Origin: Streptomyces abyssomicinicus
Lineage (GTDB): Bacteria; Actinomycetota; Actinomycetes; Streptomycetales; Streptomycetaceae
Direction of reading: 5' to 3'
DNA: 64,000 bases
NCBI RefSeq assembly: GCF_008974245.1
Contig: NZ_BBZI01000006.1
Span: 129,872-193,871, forward strand
This document shows, piece by piece, positions 1-40,100 of this stretch. The stretch's first letter is position 1; every line of letters begins with the position of its first letter. The position numbers and the translations under genes were made by a program. Under the pieces are notes generated by a model. That model was not told the DNA's origin, made no database searches, and was given only the letters and a program-made list of their open reading frames with translations.

Positions 1-1
1 G

Positions 2-10432
<10,431 letters not shown>

Positions 10433-10507
10433 CCCTGCCTGCCTCTCCCTTCCGAGTAGCAGCAGCAGTACTCACCGTGAGTCAGACCCGACGGGAGCGA
10501 CCTTTCG

Positions 10508-26167
<15,660 letters not shown>

Positions 26168-26216
26168 GCAAGCGTGATTGCCGAACGTACGGAATTCCTG
26201 GAGAGGCTGGCGGGGC

Positions 26217-29200
26217 ATGGCGGATGACAAGAGGGTCCTCGAATACCTGAAGCGGATGACCGCGGACCTCCACCAGACCCGGCAGCGGCTGCGCGAACTG
26301 GAGGCGGGGGAGCACGAGCCGATCGCCATCGTCTCCATGGCCTGCCGCTTCCCCGGCGGCGTCCGGTCGCCGGAGGACCTGTGGCAGCTGGTCGACGAGG
26401 GCCGGGACGCGATCTCCGGGTTCCCCGAGGACCGCGGCTGGGACCTCGAGGGGCTCTACGACGCCGACCCCGACAAGCGCGGATCGTCGTACGCGGCCTC
26501 GGGCGGATTCCTCGACGCGGCCGGCGACTTCGACCCGGCGCTGTTCGACATCAGCCCCCGCGAGGCGCTCGCCATGGACCCGCAGCAGCGGCTGCTGCTG
26601 GAGAGCACCTGGGAGCTGTTCGAGCGGGCCGGCATGGCCCCGTCCTCGCTGCGCGGCCGTCCGGTCGGCGTGTTCGCGGGCGCGGCCGGCGAGGACTACT
26701 CGTCGCTGCTCGGCCACACCGAGGGCGTCGAGGGCTACTACCTCACCGGCACCTCCGGCAGCATCGTCTCGGGCCGCATCAGCTACACCTTCGGCCTGGA
26801 GGGACCGGCGGTCTCCGTCGACACCGCCTGCTCCTCGGCCCTGGTCTCCATCCACCTGGCCGCGCAGGCGCTGCGCCAGCGCGAGTGCACCCTCGCCGTC
26901 GCCGGCGGCGTGACGGTGATGTCCGCGCCGGGCATGTTCATCGAGTTCAGCCGCCAGCGGGGCCTGGCGTCCGACGGCCGCTGCAAGGCGTTCGCCGACT
27001 CCGCCGACGGCACCGGCTGGGCGGAGGGCGTCGGCCTGGTGCTGCTGGAGCGGCTGTCCGACGCCCGCCGCAACGGGCACGAGGTCCTCGCGGTCATCCG
27101 CGGCTCGGCCGTCAACCAGGACGGCGCCAGCAACGGCCTCACCGCCCCCAACGGGCCGTCCCAGCAGCGCGTCATCCGCCAGGCCCTGGCGAACGCGGGA
27201 CTGTCCGCCGCGCAGATCGACGCCGTGGAGGCCCACGGCACGGGCACCCGGCTGGGCGACCCGATCGAGGCCCAGGCCCTGCTGGCCACCTACGGCCAGG
27301 ACCGGCCCGAGGGCCGCCCGCTGTGGCTGGGCTCCCTGAAGTCGAACCTCGGCCACACCCAGGCCGCCGCGGGCGTCGCCGGCATCATCAAGATGGTCAT
27401 GGCGATGCGCCACGGCGTGCTGCCCAGGACCCTGCACGTGGACGAGCCGACCTCGCACGTCGACTGGTCCGCGGGCGACGTCGAACTGCTCACCGAGGCC
27501 CGTGCCTGGCCGGAGACCGGCGAGCCGCGCCGCTTCGCGATCTCCTCGTTCGGCATCAGCGGCACCAACGCCCACACCATCCTCGAGCAGGCCCCGGACG
27601 ACGACGCGGACGCCCAGGCCGACGCCGACGCCACCGACGACGGCCCGGCCCGCCCGGTACGCACCCCGGCCGGCACCCCCTGGCTGCTGTCCGGCCACAC
27701 GGAGCAGGCCGTCGCCGAGCAGGCCGCCCGCCTCCTCGCCCGACTGGAGTCCGAGCCGGCCGACGTCCTGGACGTCGCCTGGTCCACCGCCGTCACCCGC
27801 TCCGCCCTCGACCTGCGGGTCGCCCTCCTCGGCACCGGCCGCGACGAACTCCTCGACGCACTGCGGGCCGTCGCCGACGGCGCCCCCGCCCCGGCCGTGC
27901 TCCGCGGCAACGCCCTGGAACACGGCGGGCTGGCCTTCCTGTTCCCGGGCCAGGGCTCGCAGCGCCCCGGCATGGGACGTGAGCTGTACGCGTCCCACCC
28001 GGTGTTCGCGGAGGCATTCGACGCCGTCTGCGCGGAGCTGGACAAGCACCTGGACCGGCCGGTCAAGGAGCTTGTCTTCGACGCCGAGTCGGACCTGCTC
28101 GACCGCACCGTCTACACCCAGGCGGGCCTCTTCGCCGTCGAGGTCGCCCTGTTCCGGCTGATGGAGCATTGGGGCGTCACCCCCGACTACCTCATCGGCC
28201 ACTCCATCGGTGAACTCGCCGCCGCGCACGTCGCCGGGGTGTGGTCGCTGGAGGACGCGGCCAGGATCGTCGCCGCCCGCGGCCGGCTGATGCAGGCCCT
28301 GCCGGAGGGCGGCGCGATGGTCGCCGTCCAGGCGACCGAGGACGAGGTCCTGCCGCTGCTCACCGACGGCGTCGCGATCGCCGCGGTCAACGGCCCCACC
28401 TCGGTGGTGATCTCCGGCGACGAGGACGAGGTCACCGCGATCGCCGCGCGGTTCGCGAAGACGAAGCGGCTGCGCGTCAGCCACGCCTTCCACTCCCCGC
28501 ACATGGACGCCATGCTGGACGACTTCGCCGAGGTCGCCGCCACCCTCACCTACCACGAGCCGGCCCTGCCGATCGTCTCCAACCTCACCGGCGACGTCCT
28601 GCCCGCCGACGAACTGCGCAGCCCCGGCCACTGGGTGCGGCACGTGCGCGAGGCCGTCCGGTTCGCCGACGGACTGCGCACCCTCGACGGCCTCGGGATC
28701 ACCGCCTACCTCGAGCTCGGCCCCGGCGGCGCGCTCTCCGCGGTGGGCGGCGACAGCGTCCGCGCGGACGCCGCGTTCGTGCCCGTCCTGCGCAAGGACC
28801 GCCCCGAGAACCGGTCGGTCACCGCGGCGCTCGCCGAACTCCACGTCCGCGGCGTCCAGGCCGACTGGCAGGCCTTCTACGACGGGTCCGGCGCCCGTGC
28901 CGTCACCCTGCCCACCTACGCCTTCCAGCACCGGCGCTACTGGCCCGAACTGCCCACCGGCTGGACCGGGGACGTCACCGCCATCGGCCAGAGCTCCGCC
29001 GCACACCCCCTGCTCGGCGCCGCGGTCAGCCTCGCCGAGGGCGACGGCATGCTGTTCACCGGCTCCCTGTCCGTGCAGACCCACCCCTGGCTCGCCGACC
29101 ACGTCGTCCTGGGCGCCACCCTGCTGCCCGGCACCGCCTTCGTCGAGATCGCCGGTGCCGCCGGCCACGAGCTGGGCTGCGACGAGGTCCGCGAACTCAC

Positions 29201-32200
29201 CCTGCACAACCCCCTGATCCTGCCCGGGCGGGGCGGCGTCGCCGTCCAGGTGTCCGTGGGCCCCGCCGACGCGGAGGGCCTGCGCTCCGTCAGCGTGCAC
29301 TCCCGGCCCTCCGGCGACACCGACGAGCCCTGGACCCGCCACGCCGACGGCATCCTGGCGCCCGGCACGGCCGCCGCCCACGGCACGGACGGCGACCTCA
29401 CCGCCTGGCCGCCGCCCGGCGCTACCCCGCTCGCCCTCGGCTCCTTCTACGAGGACCTCGCCGCCCAGAGCTACGACTACGGGCCCGCCTTCCAGGGCCT
29501 GACCGCGGCCTGGCGCCGCGACGACGAGCTCTTCGCCGAGGTCTCCCTGCCCGAGGACGTCGCCACCGGCGCCCGCACGTTCGGCCTGCACCCGGCGCTG
29601 CTCGACACGGCCATGCACGTCAACGCCCTCAACGACCTCGACGGCGGCCTGGGCGAGGGCCGCGGCCGCCTGCCGTTCTCCTGGAACGGCGTCACCGTCC
29701 ACGCGACCGGCGCGGGCGCCGTGCGGGTCCGGCTGCGCCGCACCGGGGGCGGCGACGCCGTCACCGTCCACCTCGCCGACACCACCGGCCGGCCGGTCGC
29801 CACCATCGACGAACTGGTCTTCCGCCCCGTCTCCGCCGAACAGCTCGCCGCCGGCTCCACCGCGGGCCGCGACTCCCTGTTCCGCGTCGACTGGACCCCC
29901 GTCGCCGCCGACGGCAGCCACGACCCCGACGACTGCGTGCTGATCGGCGACAACGGCCTCAAGCTGCCCGCCGGCGCCCGCTTCGACGACCTGGCCGCGC
30001 TCGCCGCCGCCGTCGACGACGGCATGCCGGTGCCCTCCGTCGTCGTCGCCGCCCTCACGGCCGACCCGGCCGCCCCGCTCGCCGACTCCGCCCACCACCT
30101 CACGCACCGCGCGCTGGAACTCGCCCAAGGGCTGCTCGCCGACGAGCGGTTCGAGCACAGCCGGCTCGTCCTGGTGACGCGCGGGGCCGTCAGCACCGGC
30201 GAGGGCGACCCCCTCGACGACCCCGCGGCGTCCGCCGCCTGGGGGCTGGTGCGATCCGCGCAGAACGAGAACCCGGCCCGCCTGGTCCTGGTCGACCTGG
30301 ACGCCGCCACCGCCTCCCGCCGCGCCCTGCTGCGCGCCCTCGTCGCCCCCGAGCCCCAGCTCGCCGTCCGCGACGGCGCCCTGTACGCGCCGCGGCTGGC
30401 CCGCGCGCCCCGGGCGGACGACACCGGCCGCCCCCTGCTCGACCCGCAGGGCACCGTCCTGCTCACCGGGGCCACCGGCACCATCGGCGCCCTCCTCGCG
30501 GAGCACCTCGTCCGCGTCCACGACGCCCGCCACCTGCTGCTGCTCAGCCGCCGCGGCGCCGACGCGCCCGGCGCGGCCGAACTGGCCGCGCGGCTCGAGG
30601 AACTCGGCGCCGCCGTCACCTTCGCCGCCGCCGACGCCGGTGACCGCGACGCCCTCGCCCGCGTCGTCGCCGCCGTCCCCGCCGAGCACCCCCTCACCTC
30701 CGTCATCCACGCCGCCGCCCTCTCCGACGACGGCGTCCTCACCGCCCTCACCCCCGAGCGCGTCGACCACGTCCTCGCCCCCAAGCTGGACGCCGCCGCG
30801 CACCTGCACGAACTCACCCAGGACCTGGCGCTCGACTCCTTCGTCCTGTTCTCCTCCCTCGCCGCCACCCTCGGCGGCCCCGGCCAGGGCAACTACGCGG
30901 CCGCCAACCTGTTCCTGGACGCCCTCGCCACCCACCGCCGCGACCGCGGCCTGCCCGCCGTCGCCCTCGCCTGGGGACTGTGGGCCGACCGCAGCGGCCT
31001 CGCCGCCGACCTCGACGACTCGCACCTGCAGCGCATCGACCGGGCCGGCGTGACCGCCATGTCCGCCGAGGACGGCCTCGCCCTGTTCGACGCCGCGACC
31101 GCACGGCCCGAACCCGTCGTCGTCGCCGCCCACATCGACCTGCCGACCCGCGCCGACGTGCCCCTCGAGGCCATCCCCCCGATGCTGCGCGGCCTGATCC
31201 GCCCCGCCGCCCGTGCCGCCGCCTCGGCGGAGGCCACCGCCGCCTCCTCCCTGGCCCGCCGCCTGGCCCAGCTGCCCGAGGAGGACCGCACCGGCTTCGT
31301 CCTCGACGTCGTCCGCGACGCCGCGGCCGGCGTCCTCGGCCACCGCTCCGGCAGCGAGATCCAGCCCCAGCGGGCCTTCAGCGACCTCGGCTTCGACTCG
31401 CTCACCGCGGTCGAGATGCGCAACCGGCTGAGCCTGGTGACCGAGACCCGCCTGCCCGCCACCCTCGTCTTCGACTTCCCCACCCCGGCCGCCCTCGCCG
31501 AACACCTGTGCGCCGAGCTGCTCGGCCGGCCCGACTTCACCGAGGCCGCGGCCGTCTCCAAGGACCGCGACGACGACCCGATCGCCATCGTCGGCATGAG
31601 CTGCCGGCTGCCCGGAGACGTCCGGTCGCCCGAGGACCTGTGGCAGCTGGTCCTCGACGGCCGCGACGCCATGGGCCCCGTCCCCACCGACCGGGGCTGG
31701 CGCATCACCGCCCTCCCCGGCATGGAACCCGGCCAGGACGGCTCCCTCGACCTGCTCGGCGGGTTCGTCACCGACCCGGGCGGCTTCGACCCGGCCTTCT
31801 TCGGCATCTCGCCGCGCGAGGCCCTGGCGATGGACCCGCAGCAGCGCCTGCTGCTGGAGACCTCCTGGGAGGTCTTCGAACGCGCCGGGATCGACCCGGC
31901 GTCGGTCAAGGGCTCCCGGGTCGGCGTCTTCACCGGCTCCAGCGGCCAGGACTACTCGGCGCTCCTCAACGCCTCCGAGGGCAACGAGGGCTACCTCCTC
32001 ACCGGCATCTCCGCCAGTGTCGTCTCCGGCCGCGTCTCCTACGCCTTCGGCCTCGAGGGCCCGGCCGTCACCGTTGACACCGCCTGCTCGTCCTCCCTCG
32101 TCGCCCTGCACCTCGCCGCCCAGGCGCTGCGCAACGGCGAATGCACCATGGCCCTCGCCGGAGGCGCCATGGTGATGGCGACCCCCGCCGCCTTCGCCGG

Positions 32201-35200
32201 CCTCAGCGGCCAGGGCGGCTTCGCCGCCGACGGCCGCTGCAAGGCCTTCGCCGACGCCGCCGACGGCACCGGCTGGTCCGAGGGCGTCGGCGTCCTCCTC
32301 GTCGAGCGCCTCTCCGACGCCCTCCGCAACGGCCACGAGGTGCTGGCGGTGGTGCGGGGCACGGCGATCAACCAGGACGGCGCCAGCAACGGCCTCACCG
32401 CGCCGAACGGCCCGTCGCAGCAGCGCGTCATCCGCGCCGCCCTCGCCGACGCGGGCCTGACCACGGCCGACGTCGACGCCGTCGAGGCCCACGGCACCGG
32501 CACCAAGCTGGGCGACCCCATCGAGGCGCAGGCCCTGCTCGCGACCTACGGCCAGGACCGGCCCGAGGACCGGCCGCTGCTGCTGGGCTCCATCAAGAGC
32601 AACATCGGCCACGCCCAGGCCGCGGCCGGCGTCGCCGGGATCATCAAGATGGTCATGGCCATGCGTGAGGGCGTGCTGCCCAGGACCCTCCACGTCGACC
32701 GGCCGACCAGCCACGTCGACTGGTCGGCGGGGGCGGTGGAAGTGCTCACCGAGAACCACGACTGGCCCGAGACCGGCCGGCCGCGCCGCAGCGCCGTCTC
32801 CTCCTTCGGCGTCAGCGGCACCAACGCCCACGTCGTCCTCGAGCAGGCGCCCGAGCAGGAGCCCGCTCGCCGGGCGCCGGCCCCGGACCCGCAGGGCGCC
32901 CTGGACCCGGCCGCCGTCCCCGGCCTGCCCCTCGTCCTGTCCGCCCGGACCGACGAGGCGCTGCACGCCCAGGCCGCCGGCCTCGCGGACCACCTCGAGC
33001 GCCGTCCCGGCCTGCCGCTCACGGACGTGGCCTGGTCCCTGGCCACCACCCGTGCCCACTTCGAACGCCGCGCCGCCCTCGTGCCGCGCGACCGGGACAC
33101 CCTGCTGAGGGACCTGCGCTCCCTGGCCGACGGCGTCGCCGCCGCCGGCACCGTCACCGGTGCGGCGGCCGAGACCGCGGCGCGCCCGGTGTTCGTGTTC
33201 CCGGGGCAGGGCGCCCAGTGGGCCGGGATGGCGGTCGAGCTGCTCGACACCTCCCCGGTGTTCGCGGCACGGATGGCGGAGTGCGCCGCCGCGCTGGCTC
33301 CGCACACCGACTGGTCGCTGCTCGACGTGGTCCGCAACGGTGAGGGTCTGGAGCGGGTGGACGTCGTCCAGCCGGTCCTGTGGGCCGTCATGGTGTCGCT
33401 GGCCGAGCTGTGGCGCTTCCACGGTGTCCAGCCGGCCGCCGTGATCGGGCACTCCCAGGGCGAGATCGCCGCCGCGGCGGTGGCGGGCGTCCTGTCGCTG
33501 CAGGACGCGGCCAAGGTCGTCGCCCTGCGGTCCCGCGCCATCACCGCGCTGGCCGGACTAGGCGGCATGGTGTCGGTCGCCCGGGCGGCGGACGCCGTGC
33601 GGGAGACGATCGCCGCGTGGGACGGCCGGATATCCGTCGCAGCGGTGAACGGCCCCACGTCGACCGTGGTGTCGGGCGACGTGGACGCCCTGGACGAGCT
33701 GATCGCCGCGTGCGAGGAAGCCGGGGTCCGCGCCCGCAAGGTGGACGTGGACTACGCCTCCCACTCCGCGCACGTCGAGGCCATCCGCGACGAGCTGGCC
33801 ACCCTGCTGGACGGGATCACGCCCCAGCCCGGCGGCATCCCGCTCTACTCCTCCCTCACCGGCCGTCTCCTGGACATCACCGAGACGGCGATGGACGGCG
33901 GCTACTGGTACGACAACCTGCGCAACACGGTCGAGTTCGAGAACGCGACCCGCGCCGCCCTCGCCGACGGACACACCGTCCTCGTCGAGGTCAGCCCGCA
34001 CCCCGTGCTGGCGGTGGGACTCCAGGGCACCGTCGAGGACACCGGCACCGACGCCGCCGTCCTCGGCACCCTCCGCCGCGACGAGGGCGGACCGGAGCGC
34101 TTCCTGACCTCGCTCGCCGAGGCGCACTGCCACGGCGTCACCGTCGACTGGGACACCGTCTTCGCCGGCACCGGCGCCCACCGCACCGACCTCCCCACCT
34201 ACGCCTTCCAGCGGCAGCACTACTGGCTGCCCATGCCCGGCGACGGGGTCGGCGACCTCGGCTCGGCGGGCCTCGACGGCACCGAGCACCCGATGCTCAC
34301 CGCCGCCGTCCACCTGGCGGAGAACGACAGCCACGTCCTCACCGGCCGGTTCTCCACCCGGAGCCACCCGTGGATGGCCGAGCACGTCGTGATGGGGACG
34401 GTCATCGTCCCCGGCACCGCCTTCGTGGAGATGGCCAACCACGCCGCCCACCTCAGCGGTTGCGACACCGTCGAGGAACTCACCATCGAGGCGCCGCTCA
34501 CCCTCGCCGAGGACGAGGCCCGTCAGATGCAGGTGACGGTGGGCGCGGCCGACGAGACGGGCCGCCGCGGCGTCACCGTGCACTCCCGTCCGGCCGGCGC
34601 CGACCAGGACGCGGACCGCTCCTGGCTCCGGCACGCCACCGGAGTCCTCGCCCCGGCGGACGCCACCGACGCCCTGCCGCGCTACGACTTCACCGCCTGG
34701 CCGCCCACCGGCGCGGTCGAGCTCCCGGTGGCCGGGTTCTACGACCAGGCCACCCTGACCGGCTTCGACTACGGCCCCATGTTCCAGGGCATCACCCGCG
34801 CCTGGCAGCTCGGCGAGGACATCTACGCCGACCTCTCCCTCCCGCAGGACGGCCGGGCCGAGGCCGCGGAGTACGGGCTGCACCCCGGACTGCTCGACGC
34901 CGCCCTGCAGTCCATGGGACTCGGTGACTTCAAGCCCGGGACGGGCCGTGGCGAGGACGCGGGCAAGCCCCGTCTGCCGTTCGCCTGGCGGGGCGTGACC
35001 CTGCACGCCACCGGCGCCTCCGCGCTGCGGGCCCGGCTCCTGCCCGTCGGACCCAACGGCATCGGCTTCCAGATCGCCGACACCACCGGCGCCCCCGTCA
35101 TCACCGTCGGCGAGCTCGCGATGCGGCCCGTCGAACCCGAGCAGCTCAAGGCCGCGACCCGGCCCGCCGGGGACGACTCCCTGTACCTCCTCGAGTGGAA

Positions 35201-37097
35201 CCCGGCGCCCGCCACCGCGCCGACGGCGCCCGCCACCGACGCGGTGTGGGCCCACCTCGGCGCCCCGGAGGCCCCCTACACCGTGGCGGGCGCGCGCCCG
35301 GCCGCGTACACCGGCCTCACCGAGCTGCTGGCCGCCCTCGACGCGGGCGCCGCCGTGCCCGGGACCGTCGTCGCCGAGATCCGCGGCGCCGCCGGCACGA
35401 CACCCGCCGCGGCCGCGCACACCACGGCCGCGGACACCCTCGACCTGCTCCAGCGGTGGCTCGCCGACGAACGCCTCGCCGACAGCGACCTCGTGCTCAC
35501 CACCGTCCACGCCGTGGCCTGCCGGCCGGGCGAGGACGTCGTGGACCTGGCCGCCGCGCCGGCCTGGGGCCTCGTCAGGTCCGCGCAGCCCGAGCACCCG
35601 GACCGCTTCGTCCTCGTCGACACCGACGGCGGCGAGGCGTCCTGGGCCGCCCTGGCCGGGGCCCTGACGAGCGGCACGGAGCAGCAGTTCGCCCTGCGCG
35701 ACGGCGCCGTCCTCGTCCCGCGCCTGGGCCGCGCCCCGGCCGTGCCCGACGACACGGCCGCGGCGCTCGACCCCGACGGCACCGTGCTGATCACCGGCGG
35801 TACCGGCGTCCTCGGCGGCCACCTGGCCCGTCACCTCGCGACCGAGCACGGCGCCCGCCGCCTCCTGCTGCTGAGCCGTCAGGGCCCGGACGCCCCCGGC
35901 GCGGCCGGCCTGCTCGCCGACCTCGAGGCCGTCGGCACCCACGCCGACGTCGTCGCCTGCGACGCCGCCGACCGCGACGCCCTGGCGAAGGTCCTCGACG
36001 GGATCGACGCCGAGCACCCCCTGACCGCGGTCGTGCACACCGCGGGCGTCCTGGACGACGGCGTCATCACCTCGCTCACCCCCGAGCGGCTCGCCGCGGT
36101 GCTGCGCCCCAAGACCGACGCCGCCTGGAACCTGCACGACCTCACCGCGGGCCACGACCTGGCCGCGTTCGTGCTCTACTCGTCCGCCGCCGGCACCCTC
36201 GGCAGCTCCGGGCAGGGCAACTACGCCGCGGGCAACGCGTTCGTGGACGCCCTGGCGCAGCACCGCCGCGCCCAGGGGCTGCCCGCGACCGCCCTGGCCT
36301 GGGGCTTCTGGGCCGAGGCCAGCAGCATGACCGGGCACCTCGACGAGGCCGACGTCCGCCGCATGAGCGGCGCCGGCGTCGTCGGCCTCACCACCGCCCA
36401 GGGCCTCGCCCTGTTCGACCGGGCCCTCGCCCGCGCCGACGCCCTGCTGCTGCCGCTGCGCCTGGACCTCCCCGGTCTGCGGGCCCGTGCCGCCGCCGGC
36501 GGACTGCCCGGCCTGCTGCGCGGCCTCGTCCGCGACCGCGCCCGGCGCGCCGCCGAGGCCGGCGGAGTGCCCGCCGTCCCGCTCGCCCAGCGCCTGGCCG
36601 GCCTGTCCGAGGAGGAGCGCGACAACGTCGTTCTCGACCTGGTGCGCACCCACGCCGCCGCCGTCCTCGGCCACGCCACGCCCGACGCCATCGACCCGCA
36701 CGACGCGTTCAAGAAGCTCGGCTTCGACTCGCTGATCGCGATCGACCTGCGCAACCGGCTGAACGGTGTGACCGGGCTCCGGCTGCCCGCCACGCTCGTC
36801 TTCGACTACCCGACTCCCGTGGAGCTCGCCGCCCACCTGAGGGGCGAGGTGGTCCCCGACACCGCCGCGGACGCCGCCGCGCCGGTCCTCGCCGAACTCG
36901 ACCGGCTCGCCGCCGTCCTCGCCGGCATCGGCCACACCGACCGCCGCTCCCTGATCACCGAACGGCTCAAGGGCCTCGTCGCCCAGTGGGACACCCCCCA
37001 GGCCAAGGACGGCGCCGACTCCGACGACACCGACATCGACGAGGCCACCGACGACGAGATCTTCGAGTTCCTCGGCCGTGAGTTCGGCATCGCATGA
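26217..37097 (+). CDS. Modular type I PKS (PKS3: modules G, H)
   Basis: A 3626-residue bimodular PKS. I chose the ATG at 26217 over an in-frame TTG at 26178, because it follows a GGAGAGG-like ribosome site and starts directly with the docking helix ([18 protein letters not shown]). Order: docking / KS-AT-DH-KR-ACP / KS-AT-DH-KR-ACP / docking. Residues: KS Cys 205 and 1957; AT Ser 663 (GHSIG, HAFH at 756, malonyl) and 2413 (GHSQG, YASH at 2513, methylmalonyl); DH His 962 and 2723; ACP Ser 1728 and 3505. Neither module has an ER, so consecutive double bonds (a diene) are predicted, methylated only at the second position. Both KRs are B-type. The C-terminus ([12 protein letters not shown], then [15 protein letters not shown]) is a docking domain for PKS4, 63 bp downstream. 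Confidence 0.97.
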   Translation: MADDKRVLEYLKRMTADLHQTRQRLRELEAGEHEPIAIVSMACRFPGGVRSPEDLWQLVDEGRDAISGFPEDRGWDLEGLYDADPDKRGSSYAASGGFLDAAGDFDPALFDISPREALAMDPQQRLLLESTWELFERAGMAPSSLRGRPVGVFAGAAGEDYSSLLGHTEGVEGYYLTGTSGSIVSGRISYTFGLEGPAVSVDTACSSALVSIHLAAQALRQRECTLAVAGGVTVMSAPGMFIEFSRQRGLASDGRCKAFADSADGTGWAEGVGLVLLERLSDARRNGHEVLAVIRGSAVNQDGASNGLTAPNGPSQQRVIRQALANAGLSAAQIDAVEAHGTGTRLGDPIEAQALLATYGQDRPEGRPLWLGSLKSNLGHTQAAAGVAGIIKMVMAMRHGVLPRTLHVDEPTSHVDWSAGDVELLTEARAWPETGEPRRFAISSFGISGTNAHTILEQAPDDDADAQADADATDDGPARPVRTPAGTPWLLSGHTEQAVAEQAARLLARLESEPADVLDVAWSTAVTRSALDLRVALLGTGRDELLDALRAVADGAPAPAVLRGNALEHGGLAFLFPGQGSQRPGMGRELYASHPVFAEAFDAVCAELDKHLDRPVKELVFDAESDLLDRTVYTQAGLFAVEVALFRLMEHWGVTPDYLIGHSIGELAAAHVAGVWSLEDAARIVAARGRLMQALPEGGAMVAVQATEDEVLPLLTDGVAIAAVNGPTSVVISGDEDEVTAIAARFAKTKRLRVSHAFHSPHMDAMLDDFAEVAATLTYHEPALPIVSNLTGDVLPADELRSPGHWVRHVREAVRFADGLRTLDGLGITAYLELGPGGALSAVGGDSVRADAAFVPVLRKDRPENRSVTAALAELHVRGVQADWQAFYDGSGARAVTLPTYAFQHRRYWPELPTGWTGDVTAIGQSSAAHPLLGAAVSLAEGDGMLFTGSLSVQTHPWLADHVVLGATLLPGTAFVEIAGAAGHELGCDEVRELTLHNPLILPGRGGVAVQVSVGPADAEGLRSVSVHSRPSGDTDEPWTRHADGILAPGTAAAHGTDGDLTAWPPPGATPLALGSFYEDLAAQSYDYGPAFQGLTAAWRRDDELFAEVSLPEDVATGARTFGLHPALLDTAMHVNALNDLDGGLGEGRGRLPFSWNGVTVHATGAGAVRVRLRRTGGGDAVTVHLADTTGRPVATIDELVFRPVSAEQLAAGSTAGRDSLFRVDWTPVAADGSHDPDDCVLIGDNGLKLPAGARFDDLAALAAAVDDGMPVPSVVVAALTADPAAPLADSAHHLTHRALELAQGLLADERFEHSRLVLVTRGAVSTGEGDPLDDPAASAAWGLVRSAQNENPARLVLVDLDAATASRRALLRALVAPEPQLAVRDGALYAPRLARAPRADDTGRPLLDPQGTVLLTGATGTIGALLAEHLVRVHDARHLLLLSRRGADAPGAAELAARLEELGAAVTFAAADAGDRDALARVVAAVPAEHPLTSVIHAAALSDDGVLTALTPERVDHVLAPKLDAAAHLHELTQDLALDSFVLFSSLAATLGGPGQGNYAAANLFLDALATHRRDRGLPAVALAWGLWADRSGLAADLDDSHLQRIDRAGVTAMSAEDGLALFDAATARPEPVVVAAHIDLPTRADVPLEAIPPMLRGLIRPAARAAASAEATAASSLARRLAQLPEEDRTGFVLDVVRDAAAGVLGHRSGSEIQPQRAFSDLGFDSLTAVEMRNRLSLVTETRLPATLVFDFPTPAALAEHLCAELLGRPDFTEAAAVSKDRDDDPIAIVGMSCRLPGDVRSPEDLWQLVLDGRDAMGPVPTDRGWRITALPGMEPGQDGSLDLLGGFVTDPGGFDPAFFGISPREALAMDPQQRLLLETSWEVFERAGIDPASVKGSRVGVFTGSSGQDYSALLNASEGNEGYLLTGISASVVSGRVSYAFGLEGPAVTVDTACSSSLVALHLAAQALRNGECTMALAGGAMVMATPAAFAGLSGQGGFAADGRCKAFADAADGTGWSEGVGVLLVERLSDALRNGHEVLAVVRGTAINQDGASNGLTAPNGPSQQRVIRAALADAGLTTADVDAVEAHGTGTKLGDPIEAQALLATYGQDRPEDRPLLLGSIKSNIGHAQAAAGVAGIIKMVMAMREGVLPRTLHVDRPTSHVDWSAGAVEVLTENHDWPETGRPRRSAVSSFGVSGTNAHVVLEQAPEQEPARRAPAPDPQGALDPAAVPGLPLVLSARTDEALHAQAAGLADHLERRPGLPLTDVAWSLATTRAHFERRAALVPRDRDTLLRDLRSLADGVAAAGTVTGAAAETAARPVFVFPGQGAQWAGMAVELLDTSPVFAARMAECAAALAPHTDWSLLDVVRNGEGLERVDVVQPVLWAVMVSLAELWRFHGVQPAAVIGHSQGEIAAAAVAGVLSLQDAAKVVALRSRAITALAGLGGMVSVARAADAVRETIAAWDGRISVAAVNGPTSTVVSGDVDALDELIAACEEAGVRARKVDVDYASHSAHVEAIRDELATLLDGITPQPGGIPLYSSLTGRLLDITETAMDGGYWYDNLRNTVEFENATRAALADGHTVLVEVSPHPVLAVGLQGTVEDTGTDAAVLGTLRRDEGGPERFLTSLAEAHCHGVTVDWDTVFAGTGAHRTDLPTYAFQRQHYWLPMPGDGVGDLGSAGLDGTEHPMLTAAVHLAENDSHVLTGRFSTRSHPWMAEHVVMGTVIVPGTAFVEMANHAAHLSGCDTVEELTIEAPLTLAEDEARQMQVTVGAADETGRRGVTVHSRPAGADQDADRSWLRHATGVLAPADATDALPRYDFTAWPPTGAVELPVAGFYDQATLTGFDYGPMFQGITRAWQLGEDIYADLSLPQDGRAEAAEYGLHPGLLDAALQSMGLGDFKPGTGRGEDAGKPRLPFAWRGVTLHATGASALRARLLPVGPNGIGFQIADTTGAPVITVGELAMRPVEPEQLKAATRPAGDDSLYLLEWNPAPATAPTAPATDAVWAHLGAPEAPYTVAGARPAAYTGLTELLAALDAGAAVPGTVVAEIRGAAGTTPAAAAHTTAADTLDLLQRWLADERLADSDLVLTTVHAVACRPGEDVVDLAAAPAWGLVRSAQPEHPDRFVLVDTDGGEASWAALAGALTSGTEQQFALRDGAVLVPRLGRAPAVPDDTAAALDPDGTVLITGGTGVLGGHLARHLATEHGARRLLLLSRQGPDAPGAAGLLADLEAVGTHADVVACDAADRDALAKVLDGIDAEHPLTAVVHTAGVLDDGVITSLTPERLAAVLRPKTDAAWNLHDLTAGHDLAAFVLYSSAAGTLGSSGQGNYAAGNAFVDALAQHRRAQGLPATALAWGFWAEASSMTGHLDEADVRRMSGAGVVGLTTAQGLALFDRALARADALLLPLRLDLPGLRARAAAGGLPGLLRGLVRDRARRAAEAGGVPAVPLAQRLAGLSEEERDNVVLDLVRTHAAAVLGHATPDAIDPHDAFKKLGFDSLIAIDLRNRLNGVTGLRLPATLVFDYPTPVELAAHLRGEVVPDTAADAAAPVLAELDRLAAVLAGIGHTDRRSLITERLKGLVAQWDTPQAKDGADSDDTDIDEATDDEIFEFLGREFGIA
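26310..31530 (+). other. PKS module G: KS-AT(malonyl)-DH-KR-ACP
   Basis: KS about 26310-27590; its active site reads [11 protein letters not shown] with Cys codon 26829-26831, slightly divergent from the other modules. AT about 27930-28840, HAFH 28482-28493. DH about 28998-29860 with [10 protein letters not shown] from 29100 and LLDTAMH downstream. KR about 30450-31000, B-like with SDD in place of LDD, Ser-Tyr-Asn intact. ACP with GFDSL from 31389. A disubstituted double bond is predicted. Confidence 0.92.
31570..36850 (+). other. PKS module H: KS-AT(methylmalonyl)-DH-KR-ACP
   Basis: KS about 31575-32850, Cys codon 32085-32087. AT about 33190-34100, YASH 33753-33764. DH about 34280-35110 with [10 protein letters not shown] from 34383 and LLDAALQ downstream. 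KR about 35780-36330, B-type by LDD, Ser-Tyr-Asn intact. ACP with GFDSL from 36720. A methyl-branched double bond conjugated to that of module G is predicted. Confidence 0.92.
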
Positions 37098-37160
37098 CCG
37101 GCCGCGCCCGCCCTTCCCGGACCTTTACGGCACACATCCGCTTCGAGGAGCGACTCCACC

Positions 37161-40100
37161 ATGACTGACGCATCGAAGACCGACGAACAGAAGCTTCGTT
37201 ACTTCCTCAAGCGGGTGACGGCCGACCTCAAGGAAACCCGCGACAAGCTCCAGGAGACCGAGGCCAAGGCGCACGAGCCCATCGCCATCACGGCCATGAG
37301 CTGCCGCTTCCCCGGCGACGTGCGCAGCCCCGAGGACCTGTGGCGCATCGTGTCCTCCGGCACCGACGCGCTGTCCTCGTTCCCCGAGGACCGCGGGTGG
37401 GACTTCGAGGGCCTGTTCTTCAAGGACGACGACGAGCCCGACAAGTCGTACTCCCTCGAGGGCGGGTTCGTGTACGACGTGCCCCGCTTCGACTCCGACT
37501 TCTTCGGGATCTCGCCGCGCGAGGCCATCGCCATGGACCCGCAGCAGCGCATCGTCCTGGAGACCGCCTGGGAGGTCGTCGAGCGGGCCGGCATCGACAT
37601 GGCCTCCCTGCGCGGCTCGCAGACGGGCGTCTTCCTCGGCACCAGCTTCCAGGGCTACGGCGCCTCGATCGAGAACCCGCCGGAGGGCACTGAGCTCTAC
37701 CTCGGCATCGGCACCACCATCAGCGTCGCCTCCGGCCGGGTCGCCTACAGCTTCGGCCTCAACGGACCGGCGGTCACCGTCGACACCGCCTGCTCCTCGT
37801 CCCTGGTCGCGCTCCACCTGGCCTGCCAGTCGCTGCGCAAGGACGAGTGCTCCATGGCCATCGTGGGCGGTGTCACCGTCATGGCCAACGCCGGCGCGTT
37901 CACCGAGTTCAGCCGCCAGCGGGGACTCTCCACCAGCGGCCGCTGCAAGGCGTTCTCCGCCGACGCCGACGGCACGGGCTGGGGCGAGGGCGTCGGCATG
38001 TTCCTCGTCGAGCGCCTCTCCGACGCCCGCAGGGCCGGCCGCCGGGTGCTGGCCGTCATCCGCGGGTCGGCGATGAACCAGGACGGCGCGTCCAACGGCC
38101 TGACCGCGCCCAACGGTCCGTCGCAGCAGCGCGTCATCCGCGCCGCCCTTGAGGACGCGGGCCTGTCCACCGCGCAGATCGACCTGGTCGAGGCGCACGG
38201 CACCGGCACCAAGCTGGGCGACCCGATCGAGGCGCAGGCGCTGCACGCGGTGTTCGGCAAGAGCCGCCCCGAGGGCCGCCCGCTCTGGCTGGGCTCGGTG
38301 AAGTCCAACATCGGCCACACCCAGGCCGCCGCCGGCGCCGCGGGCCTCGTCAAGACGGTGATGGCCCTCCAGCACGGGGCGATGCCTCCCACCCTGCACG
38401 TCGAGCGGCCCTCCGAGCACGTGGACTGGAGCGCGGGCGAGCTGGGCCTGGTGACCGAGCTCACCCGCTGGCCGGAGACCGGCGCGCCGCGCCGGGCGGG
38501 CGTCTCCTCCTTCGGCGTCAGCGGCACCAACGCGCACGTCATCGTCGAGCAGGCCCCTCCCGAGGAGCCCGCCGAGCAGGACGACACCGCCGCGCCGACC
38601 ACCTCGGTGGTGCCGTGGGTGCTGTCCGCCAAGTCGGAACAGGCGCTGAAGGCGCAGGCCGAGCGGCTGCTGGCGCACATCGGCGAGAACCCGGGCGTAC
38701 CGGTCGCCGACATCGGCCTGTCGCTGGCGCTGACCCGCTCCCGCTTCGAGCACCGTGCGGCGGTGGTGGCCGCCGGGCGGAACGACTTCGAGGCGGCCCT
38801 CGCGTCGATCGCGACGGGCACCCCGGTACCCGCCGTGGTGTCGGGCGTGGCGGGCCGGGGGACGCGTCCGGTGTTCGTGTTCCCGGGGCAGGGGGCGCAG
38901 TGGGTGGGGATGGCGGTCGAGCTGCTGGAGTCCTCGCCGGTGTTCGCGGCGCGGATGGCGGAGTGTGCGGCGGCTCTGGCTCCGTACATCGACTGGTCGC
39001 TGCTGGATGTGGTGCGCAGTGGTGAGGGCTTGGAGCGGGTGGACGTGGTCCAGCCGGTGCTGTGGGCCGTCATGGTGTCCCTCGCGGAGCTGTGGCGTTC
39101 GTACGGTGTTCAGCCGGCCGCGGTGATCGGGCACTCGCAGGGCGAGATCGCCGCCGCCGCGGTGGCGGGGATCCTGTCGCTGGAGGACGCGGCCAAGGTC
39201 GTGGCCCTGCGGTCCCGGGCGATCACCGCGCTGGCCGGTCTCGGTGGGATGGTCTCGATCGCGCAGCCCGCCGCCTGGGTCCGCGACACGATCACCGCGT
39301 GGGACGGCCGGATATCCGTCGCGGCCGTCAACGGCCCCTCCTCCACCGTGGTCTCCGGTGACGTCGACGCCCTGGACGAGCTGATCGCCGCGTGCGAGTC
39401 GGCCGGGGTCCGGGCCCGCAAGGTGGACGTGGACTACGCCTCGCACTCCGCGCACGTCGAGGCGATCCGTGACGAGCTCGCCAAGCTCCTGACCGGCATC
39501 ACGCCGCAGCAGGGCAACACCCCGCTCTACTCCTCGCTGACCGGCCGTCTCCTGGACATCGCCGAGACGGCGATGGACGGCGGCTACTGGTACGACAACC
39601 TGCGCAACACGGTCGAGTTCGAGGACGCCACCCGCGCCGCCCTCACCGACGGTCACACCGTGTTCGTCGAGGTCAGCCCCCACCCGGTCCTCGGCATCGG
39701 CCTCCAGGGCACCGTCGAGGAGGCCGGCACCGACGCCGCCGTCCTCGGCACCCTCCGCCGCGACGAGGGCGGACCGGAGCGCTTCCTGACCTCGCTCGCC
39801 GAGGCGCACTGCCACGGCGTCACCGTCGACTGGGACACCGTCTTCGCCGGCACCGGCGCCCGCCGCACCGACCTGCCCACCTACGCCTTCCAGGGCAACC
39901 GCTACTGGATCGCGGACGAGATCGCCCCGCCGGCCCCGGCGGACGTCGAGGCGAACCCCGCCGACACCGCCTTCTGGGAGGCCGTCGAGCTCGCCGACGT
40001 CCAGGCCGTCGCCGACCTGCTGCGCGTCGACGCCGAGGAGGCCGCCCAGACCCTGGGCGCCACCGTGCCCTACCTGTCCGCCTGGCGGAAGCGGCTGCGG

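Noticed and set aside
26178..26216. TTG start 13 codons upstream for PKS3
   Set aside because: The extra residues do not resemble the docking heads of the sister proteins, and the ATG at 26217 has the better ribosome site.
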